Notes: generated by a model not told the origin, from the letters alone. A stretch of DNA of 25,000 nt from Owenia fusiformis (GCA_903813345.2 CAIIXF020000193.1:1-25000), one strand, 5' to 3'. Numbered from the stretch's first letter, positions 8,786 to 19,269 are shown. Translations and numbers: made by a program.

Positions 8786-9730
8786 TCAAGTGTTCTCAGA
8801 AAACGTTGCTTTGTTGCAGCAAAGCATACGAAGGGCAGCTCTCCTGAACTGAGAATTAGTGACGGTATATATGATAGCGTTCCAGAAAGAGTTTGAATTA
8901 CATAACAATCTGCTCATTCGCTGTACCCATACAGGTATTATTGCGGATGGCACAACCAGTACCACAATCCATTCAGTACAATGTGGTGTCCAGGCAACAT
9001 AGAAACCTGTCACAATAACCAATAACGTTCGGATCCCCTTCATGCTTGACTTCATGGACCAACTTTTGCTCCGACCACCTTCGGGTGAAATTTGTTTTGA
9101 CTGTCTTATAACCACATTTAATATCTTGATAGAGCAGTAGAGTATGACGATGGATGTTATCAGTAAGATTAGGATGATTGCAGATATTGCAAGTACAGGG
9201 GCAGTCGAAGGATCTGGATTACATAACATTACACTATCTATATAGATGACTCGGCTAATCCCTAAAACTGAGAGCAACCAAAACATGAAACTAAACACCC
9301 AAACGGTAACCATGGCAACATATGCCCTCTTTTTACTGCAATAAACATTATAGTGTAGGGGGTGTATTATAGCGATGTACCGGTCCAGACTCAGAAGCCC
9401 CAACATGTATATTGAGACGCTCAGACTCATGCTCTGTACTAATGATGCAAACTGGCATAGCGGATATGTCAGCTTTCCATTGGTGGCGAATATGTTCATC
9501 AGAGGAAGTGCTACAACGACTCCAACCAGAAGATCTGCAAACGATAATGAAATCATGAATAATCCTGTTACTTGTTCTCGAAGCTGCGGCAGTTTTAATA
9601 TGACAACAATGTTGAATATGTTACAAACTACTATTGCCAGAGCAATGAATATGAATGCCGTCCCCCAAATGTAATCCACTTCGTATGTTTGGGGTCCGCC
9701 CACAGGATCGGTTTGATTGATGAAAGCCAT
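8786..9730 (-). CDS. Class A (rhodopsin-like) G-protein-coupled receptor, orphan, intronless
   Basis: The single exon encodes 314 residues with seven hydrophobic segments at roughly 21-46, 55-79, 91-114, 137-159, 174-201, 235-258 and 266-290. Class A landmarks present are N40 (1.50), D66 (2.50), C92 (3.25) paired with C170 in loop 2, D116-R117-Y118, W144 (4.50), W247-x-P249 in segment 6, and N284-x-x-x-Y288 in segment 7, where the usual Pro is Ala. A Cys pair at 304-305 after segment 7 could be palmitoylated, and N5-Q-T is a possible glycosylation site. Position 3.32 is Gln99, not the Asp of amine receptors, so an aminergic ligand is unlikely. It should act at the plasma membrane through G proteins; the ligand is unknown. 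The ATG context AAAATGG is good. The frame resumes for 39 codons after the TGA (see findings). Confidence 0.9.
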   Translation of the reverse strand: MAFINQTDPVGGPQTYEVDYIWGTAFIFIALAIVVCNIFNIVVILKLPQLREQVTGLFMISLSFADLLVGVVVALPLMNIFATNGKLTYPLCQFASLVQSMSLSVSIYMLGLLSLDRYIAIIHPLHYNVYCSKKRAYVAMVTVWVFSFMFWLLSVLGISRVIYIDSVMLCNPDPSTAPVLAISAIILILLITSIVILYCSIKILNVVIRQSKQISPEGGRSKSWSMKSSMKGIRTLLVIVTGFYVAWTPHCTEWIVVLVVPSAIIPVWVQRMSRLLCNSNSFWNAIIYTVTNSQFRRAALRMLCCNKATFSENT

Positions 9731-11680
9731 TTTTTCTTTTCCTTTTTTAGAATGAATTGTTTCCAGAAGTCCTTTCTTGAAACACTCCGTCTGTCTATAA
9801 CTCTACCACGGTCTGTATAAGTCTTATTTACCAGTGTTCTTTTAATCTAACTGATCAAATGTTTAATTATCCTAATGGAATTTCCACACATAAATCGCAG
9901 TGCTGTTCGTATTCATATTTCTTGTAGTAACAGTCAATTTCTGTTAGATTCCGGCAAGCTCAAATCAGTTTTGTTGTTCTTCTTCCTTAATCACACCGCG
10001 GTACTTAAACGGCGTTCCTGAGACATATCTTTTGAACCACTGACAAACGGAGCGCAATTTCAAAAGTGCAGGCGGGCAGGGCACGGCTCCGAAAAAGATA
10101 TGAAATACAAGAGATACAAGGTCAGTTTCGTTTATCAGCCAGTACCATGCATTATGTGGAGACTAAGCTGGTTTATAAATAGCACTCAATTTTTTCCCGA
10201 TGATAACCTACGAGGCCCGATCAAGTCCGAGGCCCGAGTAAGTAACCAACTGCTCTTATTTTTTCATACTTTATTCAATCAGATTGAAATTTATCTCAAT
10301 CCTAAGTAGCTTTCTTGTTTAAAATGTACAGTCTGGTTGCGTCATAGTTTTACCTGTTTATCGTCATTTGCCGTTTATTTAGCCATTACTGAACGATATA
10401 GGATTGCTGCATCTGGTTAAAGTAACATAGTTTGTGTGCAAAACGATCACAAGCCATGGTCGTGATTTGACTTTTTTTCTATCTTGTTCTATCTTTCACG
10501 CAGATTTCCCGATGGCGTGTCTAATGTTTGCAAACTGCGTGCATATCAAAAAAGATCTTTTCAGAAAACTTATGCACCATATCCCGACCCTTTCCCTTTA
10601 ACAGGAAAAACCAAAACTTTCCCAATCCTCTACACAAAAAAGACTCGACATCTAGTCTTTCGATCCTTATCATGATAAAATAATAAGTTTGTAGAATTCT
10701 TATGTTTTTGATAACGATAGACATTTTGACCTTGAGAAGGTCAATGAAGGTCAAATCTCAAATCTAAAGTCATATGTGAACTTCTGATAACTTGTAGATG
10801 ATTTTGAAAAAAACTGAAGTCAGTCTAAACATTATTTGTAAAGTTGTTAGACGCCAACCGCCACCCGCCGATCGCCGTTATCACCACTGTTTGGTGGTGA
10901 CATAAAAATTGGACTCCGGACATTTCATTTGCCTGCAGAATGAGAAAAATGTCTATCGATATCATTTTAGACGAGTATCAGTTTCGTCTCAGATTTCAAG
11001 CAATCTTTCACAATCGATGCTGTGGATAATATATTTAGTTGATTTACTTGAATTCATTTCTCATAGGTCATTATTTAGCGATTTACAAACTAAACCTAAA
11101 TGTGCACAGCGCAGTGCGTCTCCACACTCACCTCGAGTAGGCCGGGAGTTTGAGCATATTTAAAAACATGTTTTGAGTATGGTCGGGATAATAGTCGTAA
11201 TAACAAGATTTAAGACAAGATTTCTCAAAAAACTTCAAAATGGCTGCCAGACAGCAAGATGACCGCCGAAGAGTAAATCAGCTCTAGAACCTCTTACCAT
11301 GCACAATATTTCTTGAATTGAGAAAAGCTCAATCTGACGATAACATCGCATAAAAAGCTAGGTACGATAATAATATAGGAATATCCTATGGATTTGAAAA
11401 AATATCATTTAAATAAAAGACATGAGTGGATCGGATATATTTTCAAAAAAATTCTATAGAAATAAATTCAAAAAGAATTCTAAAACCTATTTATTTTTAA
11501 TTTTTGTACGTCATCACACAATGAATGTGACATAAAATGATACAATTTATCATATAACATTTTCAACTTTTTTCAACGATTGTCGCTAGATGGCGACTAT
11601 CGTCGTCTAAGGGTTTTAAAGAGATGGGGTCTCCTAAAAACACAATTAGAGTAACCCCCTGATTTTTTCGTGTTATTTGA
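9731..11680. other. Intergenic region upstream of the GPCR
   Basis: The first 400 bases are probably GPCR 5' leader and promoter. The rest is AT-rich with no convincing exon. Small hairpins occur at 10881-10900 (TCACCAC/GTGGTGA) and 11577-11601 (CGATTGTCGC against GCGACTATCG). A fragment at 11370-11420 (ATAGGAATATCCTATGGATTTG, then ATATCATTT) resembles the end of the MITE family at 19270-19421. Confidence 0.45.
10172..10177 (-). promoter_or_regulatory. Possible TATA box of the GPCR gene
   Basis: The minus strand reads TATTTATAAACC here, about 440 bases upstream of the GPCR ATG. No other upstream site looks better and no acceptor is evident before the ATG, so a single-exon transcript starting near 10145 is possible. 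The plus strand also reads TATAAATAGC, so direction is uncertain. Confidence 0.3.
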
Positions 11681-12181
11681 TGTAAAACAAGTTTGTTTAT
11701 CAACTTATCAATAAATAAACTTAACAAACTGAGTAACTATGAACCTAAGTTATCATCCTTCACTTACAAAGTCCTTCATAGATTTTTAGCAACTAATACA
11801 TACCTAAAAATGTGTGGACTCGTAGAGTCAAACATTTGCACTTTTTGTAAAGCAAATCCTGAAACAATTTGCCATCTTCTGTATGGATGTACTATTGTAA
11901 GTGCCTTATTAAAGGACATTAAACAATGGCTCCCTTTAGAGCTCACATTGCTATGTACTAAACAAAATGTATTGATAGGACCTGAGAGTATAAATGAGAA
12001 GACAATCATCCTAAATAATATGCTATGTATTTTTAAAAGGTATGTTTATTTGTGCAAATATTCTATGCTAAAACCAACACTTAAAGGTTTTATAAGTAAT
12101 GTGAAGGAATATTTTATTATGGACAAACGGGTTGGCAGAGGCGATAAGTGGAAAATCATGGAAGCAAAATTAAACAAATGA
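11681..12181 (+). pseudogene. Reverse transcriptase C-terminus with zf-RVT domain (LINE fragment)
   Basis: The frame begins after a stop at 11678-11680 and ends at TGA 12179-12181. The segment FTYKVLHRFLATNTYL followed by CTFCKANPETICHLLYGC is the zinc-knuckle (zf-RVT) region at the C-terminus of LINE reverse transcriptases. The polymerase and endonuclease domains are missing, so this copy is dead, although the remaining frame is intact and the insertion may be fairly young. Confidence 0.75.
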
Positions 12182-12392
12182 AACTGATGATTTTTTTTAA
12201 AAAAATGCCAATGGTATAACGTCCCTTAAAGACTAACTTTTAACCAATACTGTATTGTAAAATTGTAAAATGTATGTTTATCATGTAACTGTACTGTAAT
12301 TGTTTTTTTGCAATTGCTTTAACATGCTTATTCTTTGAAATAAAAAAATTATAAAAAGAAAAAAAAATGTTTAATGAAAAAAAACAAAAAAA
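11681..12392 (+). mobile_element. 3' end of a 5'-truncated LINE (L1/Tx1-like)
   Basis: The element includes the last about 165 codons of a reverse transcriptase protein, a 3' UTR with AATAAA at 12339-12344, and an A-rich tail to about 12392. The truncated 5' end and A-rich tail are typical of target-primed reverse transcription. The exact 5' boundary and the target duplication cannot be fixed by eye. Confidence 0.7.
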
Positions 12393-12658
12393 CTTATCAA
12401 TTCTGAGGCTTGAATTAATTCGTTAACAGTATCAATTCGATGATTGTTCCTAGCCATGAATTTCCACTTACATCAATAGAAATTTAAATTTAAAAAGCCC
12501 GCTCAAATTTGTTCCAGTCTGATTGGCTTTTTCCTTCAGATTATTTTGGCTTAGCCTAGAGAAGTCATATTTATTACTTCTAAGGGGTTACAATATAGAT
12601 AAATCCCCAAAAAACATTGTATTCTGTTTTCGACTTATTGCGTTCAATTCTGACAGTT

Positions 12659-12695
12659 GCTTGGTTGTTCTTTTGGTTGTTCTTTTGGTTGTCCT
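12659..12695 (+). repeat. Short tandem repeat, about three 12-bp units
   Basis: TTTTGGTTGTTC-type units are repeated three times, the last being diverged (TTTTGGTTGTCC). Confidence 0.7.
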
Positions 12696-12887
12696 GTTGA
12701 TATCCTCAATATATTGTCGATATCGTGCTTATGATTTGGTCTCAAGATATATCTAAGGTATATATGATGTTTGATGAGCAATTATATTGGGACATTACTG
12801 ATTGTCCAGAATAGAAATCTGGACGATTCGATCTCTTTAACAAGTTTTAGTTAAACATATTAATGATTAATAACACTAGAGAAATTA

Positions 12888-13045
12888 CCGGGAATAGTTC
12901 TGATACGGGATTTTTGCTGATACGGGATCCAATACGGGATTTCGGTTGATACGGGATCTGATTCGGGATTTTTTGAATATCAATTTTATTCCCTGATATT
13001 TTCCCGGGGAAAACATATTATTATGGAATAATAATAAATATGATA
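12888..13045. repeat. Minisatellite-bearing element, family C copy 1 (TACGGGAT units)
   Basis: After ACCGGGAA come five TGATACGGGAT-like units (12899-12972), then a CCCGGGGAAAACAT segment and TATTATGGAATAA. The same leader and tail flank a different internal repeat at 14862-15035. Confidence 0.55.
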
Positions 13046-14308
13046 TAGTATTTTTGCGTGATTGACTTTTTGAGGACTGGCACATGAATCTCTAAATAAA
13101 TCTTGCCTTTTCATAAATATGGAAAATACTTGAGACGTGTCGTTTCATAGGTAAATCTTTTCGGTCCTTGCAGTGTACTCGTACAATACAAAATATTTCG
13201 AATCAATATTAAAATAAATTATCATTAGATAAAAAATAAAGATCCACAAACCGCGTGCCTAATATTTTAGCCAGAAATCACAAAATGCGTGCCTATTATT
13301 AGAATTTCACGTTTTTGTGAGTCTAGTATATCAAGTTAAGATTTAGATTCTGTAATAAATCAAGATAGTTGGATTGTTCAATACTGATAGCACTAATATT
13401 ATTATCACATTAACCTCACACTTTCATAGAACTGAAACGGTCGGTTAATAAGGCTTATATTCTTGTTATTTTATGTTATTAAGTTTATGGTTGTGTTTGA
13501 AACATTGTGTAAATAGAACGCCATATTCATAGGAGCATGCAAACTGTGTAGTGTAGTGAAAATCGAACACAATTAGGAAAACAAGTTGTGAAACAAGAGA
13601 TTCACTTGAATCAATAAACGTCGCTTAAAACTGATACTCATTAGTCTTTCATATTTGGAAATAGAGAGTTATTATTGGTCTAACTAGTTTCTGAGAGTTC
13701 TCATTGGTCAAACAGGTTTTGGCACAGCTAACCTTTACGTGTGAGTTGTGCAAGGTTGATATCGTCAGTTGACCAGAGGGCATGATACGATGAAGACTAT
13801 GTGATTTGTGGCTTCTTGTTGTGTTTGGATTTTGGACCATGCTTTGTCGAGTATTGGATACTGGTACTAGGTTTGATATTCGGAAGTACATTAGGTATAG
13901 TACAACGAGGTACGCCTTTGACTTTATTACTAGTGGTAGTTCGAGATCAAATACTTGATGTTAGATGTATTACGATAACGGAAGTTAGGGCGTGACATGG
14001 CCCTCTGGCGCTCCGGGGTTGGATCTCGTTATTAGCATTTCCATTTTATCTCTTATTGTCTGTGGCTTGTTTTATATTACTGTATGCATGTATTGTTTTA
14101 TGTTGTAAATAAATATTTGATGTTGTAAACCGTGTTGATTTTATCCGATTGTTATCCTTATAAATACCCTCTGTCCTTTGTTCTTTTTGCTTAGCTGTAT
14201 TTTCAGTACCATCAATACCCCACATCAAGGTCGCATTACAGAACTATTCTAATTCCTAAACAAAACAACGGGACAGTTTTCATATCCTTTAATCACGAGT
14301 TTGATAAC

Positions 14309-14314
14309 TTTATT
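14309..14314 (-). terminator. Polyadenylation signal of the small peptide gene
   Basis: AATAAA on the minus strand lies 9 bases after the stop codon at 14324-14326. It supports the call of a last exon here. Confidence 0.75.
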
Positions 14315-14323
14315 TGAAAAGCT

Positions 14324-14423
14324 TTAATCGTGACAGCTGTTCATACAATCCTCATAGTCAGCGTCATTTACATCGCAATTGTCAAGACAGTCATCGAGAG
14401 ATCGGGTATCCGTTTGAGCTTGC
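14324..14423 (-). CDS. Secreted Cys-rich peptide precursor, last exon (mature peptide)
   Basis: Read on the minus strand, a TGTTCTTTCAG acceptor is followed by one base that completes a split codon, then 32 codons and TAA. The peptide starts with Gln and is strongly acidic (nine Asp and one Glu). It has four Cys in a CX3C-X9-CX3C pattern (DDCLDNC and EDCMNSC). Such spacing is typical of a small two-helix, two-disulfide hairpin. The exon joins in phase 2 to the signal-peptide exon at 19139-19257, which ends with RSK plus the first two bases of Arg. The mature peptide would therefore begin right after an RSKR processing site, with an N-terminal Gln able to form pyroglutamate. Role unknown: neuropeptide, host-defence peptide or other secreted ligand are all possible. 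The splice is my inference; no intervening exon is needed. Confidence 0.7.
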
Positions 14424-14594
14424 CTGAAAGAACACATTTACAACACATGAGTTTTGATTTATTATTTATTTCCAAAATGAAATTTCGAATATAAATCATC
14501 GTGGGATGGGGTGAGGGTGAAATGCCAGTCTTTATTTTGCTAAGGAACACTGTTAAAAGTATTTATTCAGTCACTTTAAAATATGCTATATATA

Positions 14595-14777
14595 GGTTAT
14601 TTACTGGGAGGGATTGAATATGGGTTTTATTCCGAGGGACAATATGATATTGACGGAAGGGTAATATGATATTGACCGAGGGAGCGCAGCGACCGAGTGT
14701 CAATATGATATTTCCCAAGGTCAATATCATATTTTCCGAGGAATAAAACCCATATTCAATCCCGATCAGAAATAACC
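14595..14777. mobile_element. Palindromic MITE, family B, in intron 2 of the peptide gene
   Basis: Terminal inverted repeats run from GGTTATTTACTGGG at the left to CAGAAATAACC at the right. The sequence GGGATTGAATATGGGTTTTATTCC is mirrored almost perfectly near the right end. The centre carries GGAGCGCAGCGACCGAGTG (14681-14699). No open frame and no clear target duplication. Confidence 0.75.
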
Positions 14778-14861
14778 CATTTATTCAATAATACATTCCT
14801 CTAATGTTACATTTGGATAGTGCTTTTGACAATTAGCCAAGGTTAAAAATAACCGGGAAAC

Positions 14862-15035
14862 CTTAAAGATCAATACGTTCCAATACGATTTTTCCTGGAG
14901 ACAATACGATTTTTTCATGTAATACGCTTCAATACGATTTTCCCCGGGGACAATACGATTTTTTCATGTAATACGATTCAATACGATTTTTTTCCCTTCA
15001 TACTTCCCTGGGAAAACAGTAGTATTGTGGAATAA
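14862..15035. repeat. Minisatellite-bearing element, family C copy 2 (CAATACGATTTTT units)
   Basis: An ACCGGGAA leader is followed by about eight AATACG units (14871-14990), partly in a higher-order pair (CAATACGATTTTTTCATGTAATACG). A CCCTGGGAAAACAG segment and TATTGTGGAATAA tail follow. Leader and tail match the element at 12888-13045. Confidence 0.55.
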
Positions 15036-15149
15036 ATAAATTGTACCAGAACATAATGTCACCATAGATGTTGGCCAGATCGTTTTGTAGTAGGATCTCA
15101 TAGGCTCAAAGAATATTTATTGAGCTACTGATCCTACTACAAAAGAATC

Positions 15150-15365
15150 TGGCTTGGATCTATGAATGTCACCATCGATATGTTGCGGATAGAACGTAGG
15201 CCCATATCACACAGCTCCGAAGTGGAACTCTCCCTACGAATGTTGAAACGGGATGTTAAGTGCAACACTTCTTGTAACGCACGTCTATGCATAAATGTGA
15301 CCGTGCGACAACTGAGGATGAAATTCATTTTTTACTACAATGCCCACTTCATGTACACGTGGTAT
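15150..15365 (+). pseudogene. Decayed non-LTR reverse transcriptase C-terminus
   Basis: In one frame the remnant reads ITQLRSGTLPTNVETG, then after stops CDRATTEDEIHFLLQCPLH. This is the conserved L-R-x-G-x-L-P-x-x-V-E-T-G...C...E-D-E-x-H-F-L-x-x-C-P block at the end of many invertebrate retrotransposon polyproteins. Several in-frame stops show it is dead. It is a different family from the LINE at 11681. Confidence 0.6.
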
Positions 15366-17009
15366 ACCCAAGATTTTTAGAGATTTATGTCAAAATGTTT
15401 GTCGATATCGACAGCGCATATTTTGACACACACATAATACTGATATTACAAATTCAAATACATGCTTGTAGCGAGATCAATAGTGCAAGAAAACAGGCAA
15501 ACAGTTCATTCATGGAACGAAGCATGAAACTTTCCACATATCATCAGAATACCGTTCCCTTTGATTTAAGAGCCAGAGCCATTTTTGTGGTCCACTAGAA
15601 TGGTCAAAAAATAGTAAGAACCCCCTCCAACCAAATCCCATGGGGGTGGGGAGATATAGGAATATTTTTTTCATAAAAAAATTTCTTTGAATATGGTCAT
15701 ACTACAGTTTTAGTGTGCTATTTTCATGGTAAAGAAATTTTGCAAACATAACAAGATGATTTATCATTGATTTCCATCATTGTTAAAGACTAATCATGGG
15801 CGACGCCCACTTTTCGTACCTTGAACATTAAGGTTATTAAATCTCTATCATGGGTTGAACAAATGAATGTAATTCAGTTTTCTGGATAACACCAGATACC
15901 TTTTTGATGTTAGGTGCTATAATTAATCGTATCATTTGACTTTTTAAAGGCTTACACCATATCACAACCCTGTTTAGAAGAAGAAAGCAAGCAACAAACG
16001 TCCCAGATCTACAACATGTATCCACTATTCTATGTACATGTATGTCGAGTCTCTATTTTCTCCTGAAGAGAACCTATGCTACAGATACAATTTTCCAGAA
16101 TTTAGATGATGATGTGCTTAAACAGTTTGATGAATGGTGTGCTGACCCAGTGCCTAAACAGTTTGATGAATGGTGTGCTGACCAACAGAATGTACCAGTA
16201 CCAGTGAACATTTAAGCTATTAAACCTCTTTCATGGTTTGAACCGAAACCAGAAGGGCCGCCACAGTCACAGCCTGCAGTCTCTAAATTCTCAAGAGAGC
16301 CTATACTACATACACAGCTGTCCAGAATCTAGATAATGAAGTGATAAACAGTTTGATAAATGGTATGCTGACCAACAGAATGTACCAGTCTTTAAGTTTT
16401 GGTTTCCGATTATTTGAATTGAAATACTGTGCCTTAACTAAGTGTGGGCTATCAGAGAGGGAAATTTCTCTCTTTATCTCCAGTCAATGAGCAATTTTAT
16501 TTCCAGGTTTTTTGTTTTTTTGACCTTGTCAATATGTTTGCTGAGTACCAGTTCAGTATATCATCAGAACTCAAAGTTCAAAAATGGATAGATTTTGGAA
16601 AAGTAAAAATAAGAGATATCTCACTTCCCATGAAATTGCAGCTGCCCTTTGACATGGTAGGACTATGTGTCTCCCCTTATTTCATGCCCCAACAGGTTCA
16701 GACACTATATCTGGATTCCAATCATTGAACATTTTGTTGAGATTTTATACAATAGAGACAACAATGAAGTAACTGTAAATGCTGCAAGACAAGAAATGTT
16801 CACAAAGAAAACAACTCAAATTGAGAACATCCTACCATAAGTTGCATATGTTGGTTCCAGACAATTATACCTATGTCAGTCCTCGCTTCACCCTCACAAT
16901 TGAGTTGGGAATCCATTACCACAAAGGCTGGGAAAATAATTTGGGTGCCAGTGTGGAAAACATTGCCCAAGCCCCAGATGCATGCCGAATGCTAGTAAAA
17001 TGCAGCTGC

Positions 17010-17320
17010 AAACAAAAGTGCTCAACAAAAAGATGCAAGTGCTTTTTTGTCATTCTAGTGAACCACAAAAATGGCTCTGGCTCTTAAATCAAAGGGAATG
17101 GTGTCCTGATGATATCTGAAAAATTGCAAATGCCCCCTCCAATCAAATCCTGGGGGAGGGGAGGGAAGTATTTTTTGTTGATTTTTTTTAATATGATCTT
17201 TATTCATTTTAGTGTGTTATTTTCAGTGTATAAAAACAATTTTCAAGATTGCATCCGTATTTCTCATTGATATTCATTGTTAAAGCCTGACCAAGGGCGA
17301 CGGCCACTTTATCAACATGT
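17010..17320. repeat. Extra, partly rearranged copy of the element's terminal module
   Basis: A CCACAAAAATGGCTCTGGCTCTTAAATC-type stretch (17062-17090) is in the orientation of the right arm. The following CCCCCTCCAATCAAATCC...GGGCGACGGCC stretch (17131-17305) is in the orientation of the left arm. This switch inside one module points to a complex history. Confidence 0.5.
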
Positions 17321-17649
17321 TAATATACAAGTTAATGAGTCTTCTATTGTGAATAGGAAAATTACCTAATAAGGCTGAATAAAATTGATAAGATTAAGTC
17401 AGTTATTTATGTTAAGATAATAAATTCTTTAAGTACATCCCTTTTAGATATAAAGATATAATAATATATAATTCATAATTAATGATACATTATTTTGGCT
17501 TTTAATGAGAGCACTTTGACTAATTGATACAAGTTACCTTATTATTAGGTATCTTAACTGCAGTTCAAATATCCTATTTTGTGCATTTAAGCACTTCAAC
17601 ACTCTATTATCATTATCACTGAGCTGAGGTGTCATGTCCATTACAATCC
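17320..17649. other. AT-rich spacer between the arms of the large inverted repeat
   Basis: I see no coding remnant or repeat that matches the arms; the sequence is very AT-rich. Confidence 0.5.
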
Positions 17650-19138
17650 TGCATTTTACTAGCGTTTGGCTTGCATCTGAAGCTTGGGGCAATGATTTCT
17701 ACACTGGCACCCAAATCATTTTCCCAGCCTTTGCTGGTGTAGTGTCTGAACCTGTGGGAGCATGAAATAAGGGGAGAACATAGTCCTATCATGTCAAAGG
17801 GCAGCTGCAATTTCATGGGAAGTGAGATATTTCTAATTTTTTTTTCCAAAATCTATCCATTTTTGAACTTTGAGTTCTGATGATATACTGAACTGGTACT
17901 CAGCAAGCACATTGACAAAGTCAAAAAACAAAAACCAGGTGACAAGCTTGCTAATTGACTGGAGATAAAGAGGGAAATTTCCCTCTCTAATAGCCTACAC
18001 TTAGTTAAGGCACAGTATTTGGATTCAAATAATCTGAAACCAAAACTTAAAGACTGGTACATTCTGTTGGTCAGCACACCTTTCATCAAACTGTTTATCA
18101 CTTCATTATCTAGATTCTGGACAGCTGTATATGTAGTATAGGCTCTCTTGAGAATTTAGAGACTGCAGGCTGTGACTGTGGCTGCCCTTCTGGTTCTGGT
18201 TCAACCCATGAAAGAGGTTTAATAGCCTAAATGTTCAGCATATGAAAAGTGGGCGTCGCCCATGACTAGTCTAACAACTTTGAAAATCAAAGAGAAACCA
18301 TCTGGAAATAAAGAGGAAAATTTTCCTGTCCTATAGCCCTCACATAGTCAAGGCACAGTATTTCAATTTGAATAAGCAGAAACCAAAGCTTGAAGACTGG
18401 TACATTCTGTTGGTCAGCACACCATTCATCAAACTGTTTAGGCACTTGGTCAGCACACCATTCATCAAACTGTTTAAGCACATCATCATCTAAATTCTGG
18501 ACAGTTGTGTCTGTAGCATAGGTTCTCTTCAGGAGAGTATAGAGACTCATACATGTACATAGAATAGTGGATACATGTTGTAGATCTGGGACATTTGTTG
18601 CTTGCTTTCTTCTTCTAAACAGGGTTGTGATATGATGTAAGCCTTTAAGAAGTCAAATGCAAAGATTAATTATAGCACCTAACATCAAAAAGGTATCTGG
18701 TGTCATCCAGAAAACTGAATTACATTCATTTGTTCAACCCATGATAGAGATTTAATAACCTAAATGTTCAAGGTATGAAAAGTGGGCGTCGCCCATGATT
18801 ATGCTTTAACAATGATGAAAATCAATGATAAATCATCTTGTTATGTTTGCAAAATTTCTTTACCATGAAAATAGCACTCTAAAACTGTAGTATGACCATA
18901 TTCAAAGAAATTTTTTTATGAAAAAAGTATTCCTATATCTCCCCACCCCCATGGGATTTGGTGGGAGGGGGTACTTACTATTTTTTGATCATTCTAATGG
19001 ACCACAAAAATGGCTCTGGCTCTTAAATCAAAGGGAATGGTATTCTGATGGTATGTGGAAAGTTTCACGCTTCGTTCCATGAATGAACTATTTTTGCACT
19101 ATTGATCTCGCTATTGAAACTAACACTGTTAATCGTAC

Positions 19139-19257
19139 CTCTTGGATCGCTTTGCTTTAAAGTTTTCCTCGTTGTCTGCCTTCCCTATGAAGGATCCCTC
19201 ACAAAGGCTACAAATGAGCAGGGCTGCAAGGCCAAGGTAAACTATCGAACGCTGCAT
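19139..19257 (-). CDS. Secreted Cys-rich peptide precursor, exon 2 (signal peptide and propeptide)
   Basis: On the minus strand an ATTCTTTTTCTAG acceptor lies one base before the ATG (19257). The exon encodes 39 full codons plus two bases. Residues 1-21 form a signal peptide (MQRSIVYLGLAALLICSLCEG) core; residues 22-40 are a short basic propeptide that would end in RSKR. The donor is AG|GTACGA at 19138, phase 2. Without splicing the frame stops three codons later, which supports the intron. The exon at 14324-14423 starts with the one base needed to finish the Arg codon, giving a 72-residue precursor. The intron of about 4.7 kb contains the large inverted repeat, whose right end is only 25 bases from the donor. 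Alternative downstream exons are possible, but this join is the simplest. Confidence 0.75.
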
Positions 19258-19269
19258 ACTAGAAAAAGA

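Larger units (their letters stand above)
12393..14290. other. Intergenic region
   Basis: The region contains a short 12-bp tandem repeat (12659-12695), a degenerate minisatellite-bearing element (12888-13045) and otherwise AT-rich sequence. A GC-rich patch (13985-14030) and AATAAA sites at 13611 and 14107 could belong to an old LTR-type repeat, but I cannot support its boundaries. Frames at 13649-13995 show no recognisable product. Confidence 0.4.
15470..19112. mobile_element. 3.6 kb imperfect inverted repeat (fold-back mobile DNA) in intron 2 of the peptide gene
   Basis: The left arm, 15470-17004, and right arm, 17650-19112, are reverse complements at high identity. For example, AGCGAGATCAATAGTGCAA begins the left arm and its complement ends the right arm. 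The left arm keeps about 205 bases (16708-16918) absent from the right; the right keeps about 165 bases (18240-18405) absent from the left. A GGGCG-A-CGCCC palindrome recurs at 15798, 18251 and 18784, with a degenerate copy at 17295. Both arms carry broken coding remnants. The left arm reads QAPDACRMLVKCSCK then CSTKRCKC, resembling a CXC-type Cys cluster. There is no intact frame. It could be two head-to-head copies of one repeat or one fold-back element. Confidence 0.75.

Noticed and set aside
13433-14240. Solo LTR bounded by TG...CA with GAAC duplications
   Set aside because: The 4-base match on both sides could be chance, the internal TATA and AATAAA order is not convincing, and no PBS or polypurine tract is evident.
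18287-18550. 87-codon minus-strand frame as a host gene
   Set aside because: It is part of the right arm of the inverted repeat, with a tandem KQFDEWCAD duplication mirrored in the left arm.
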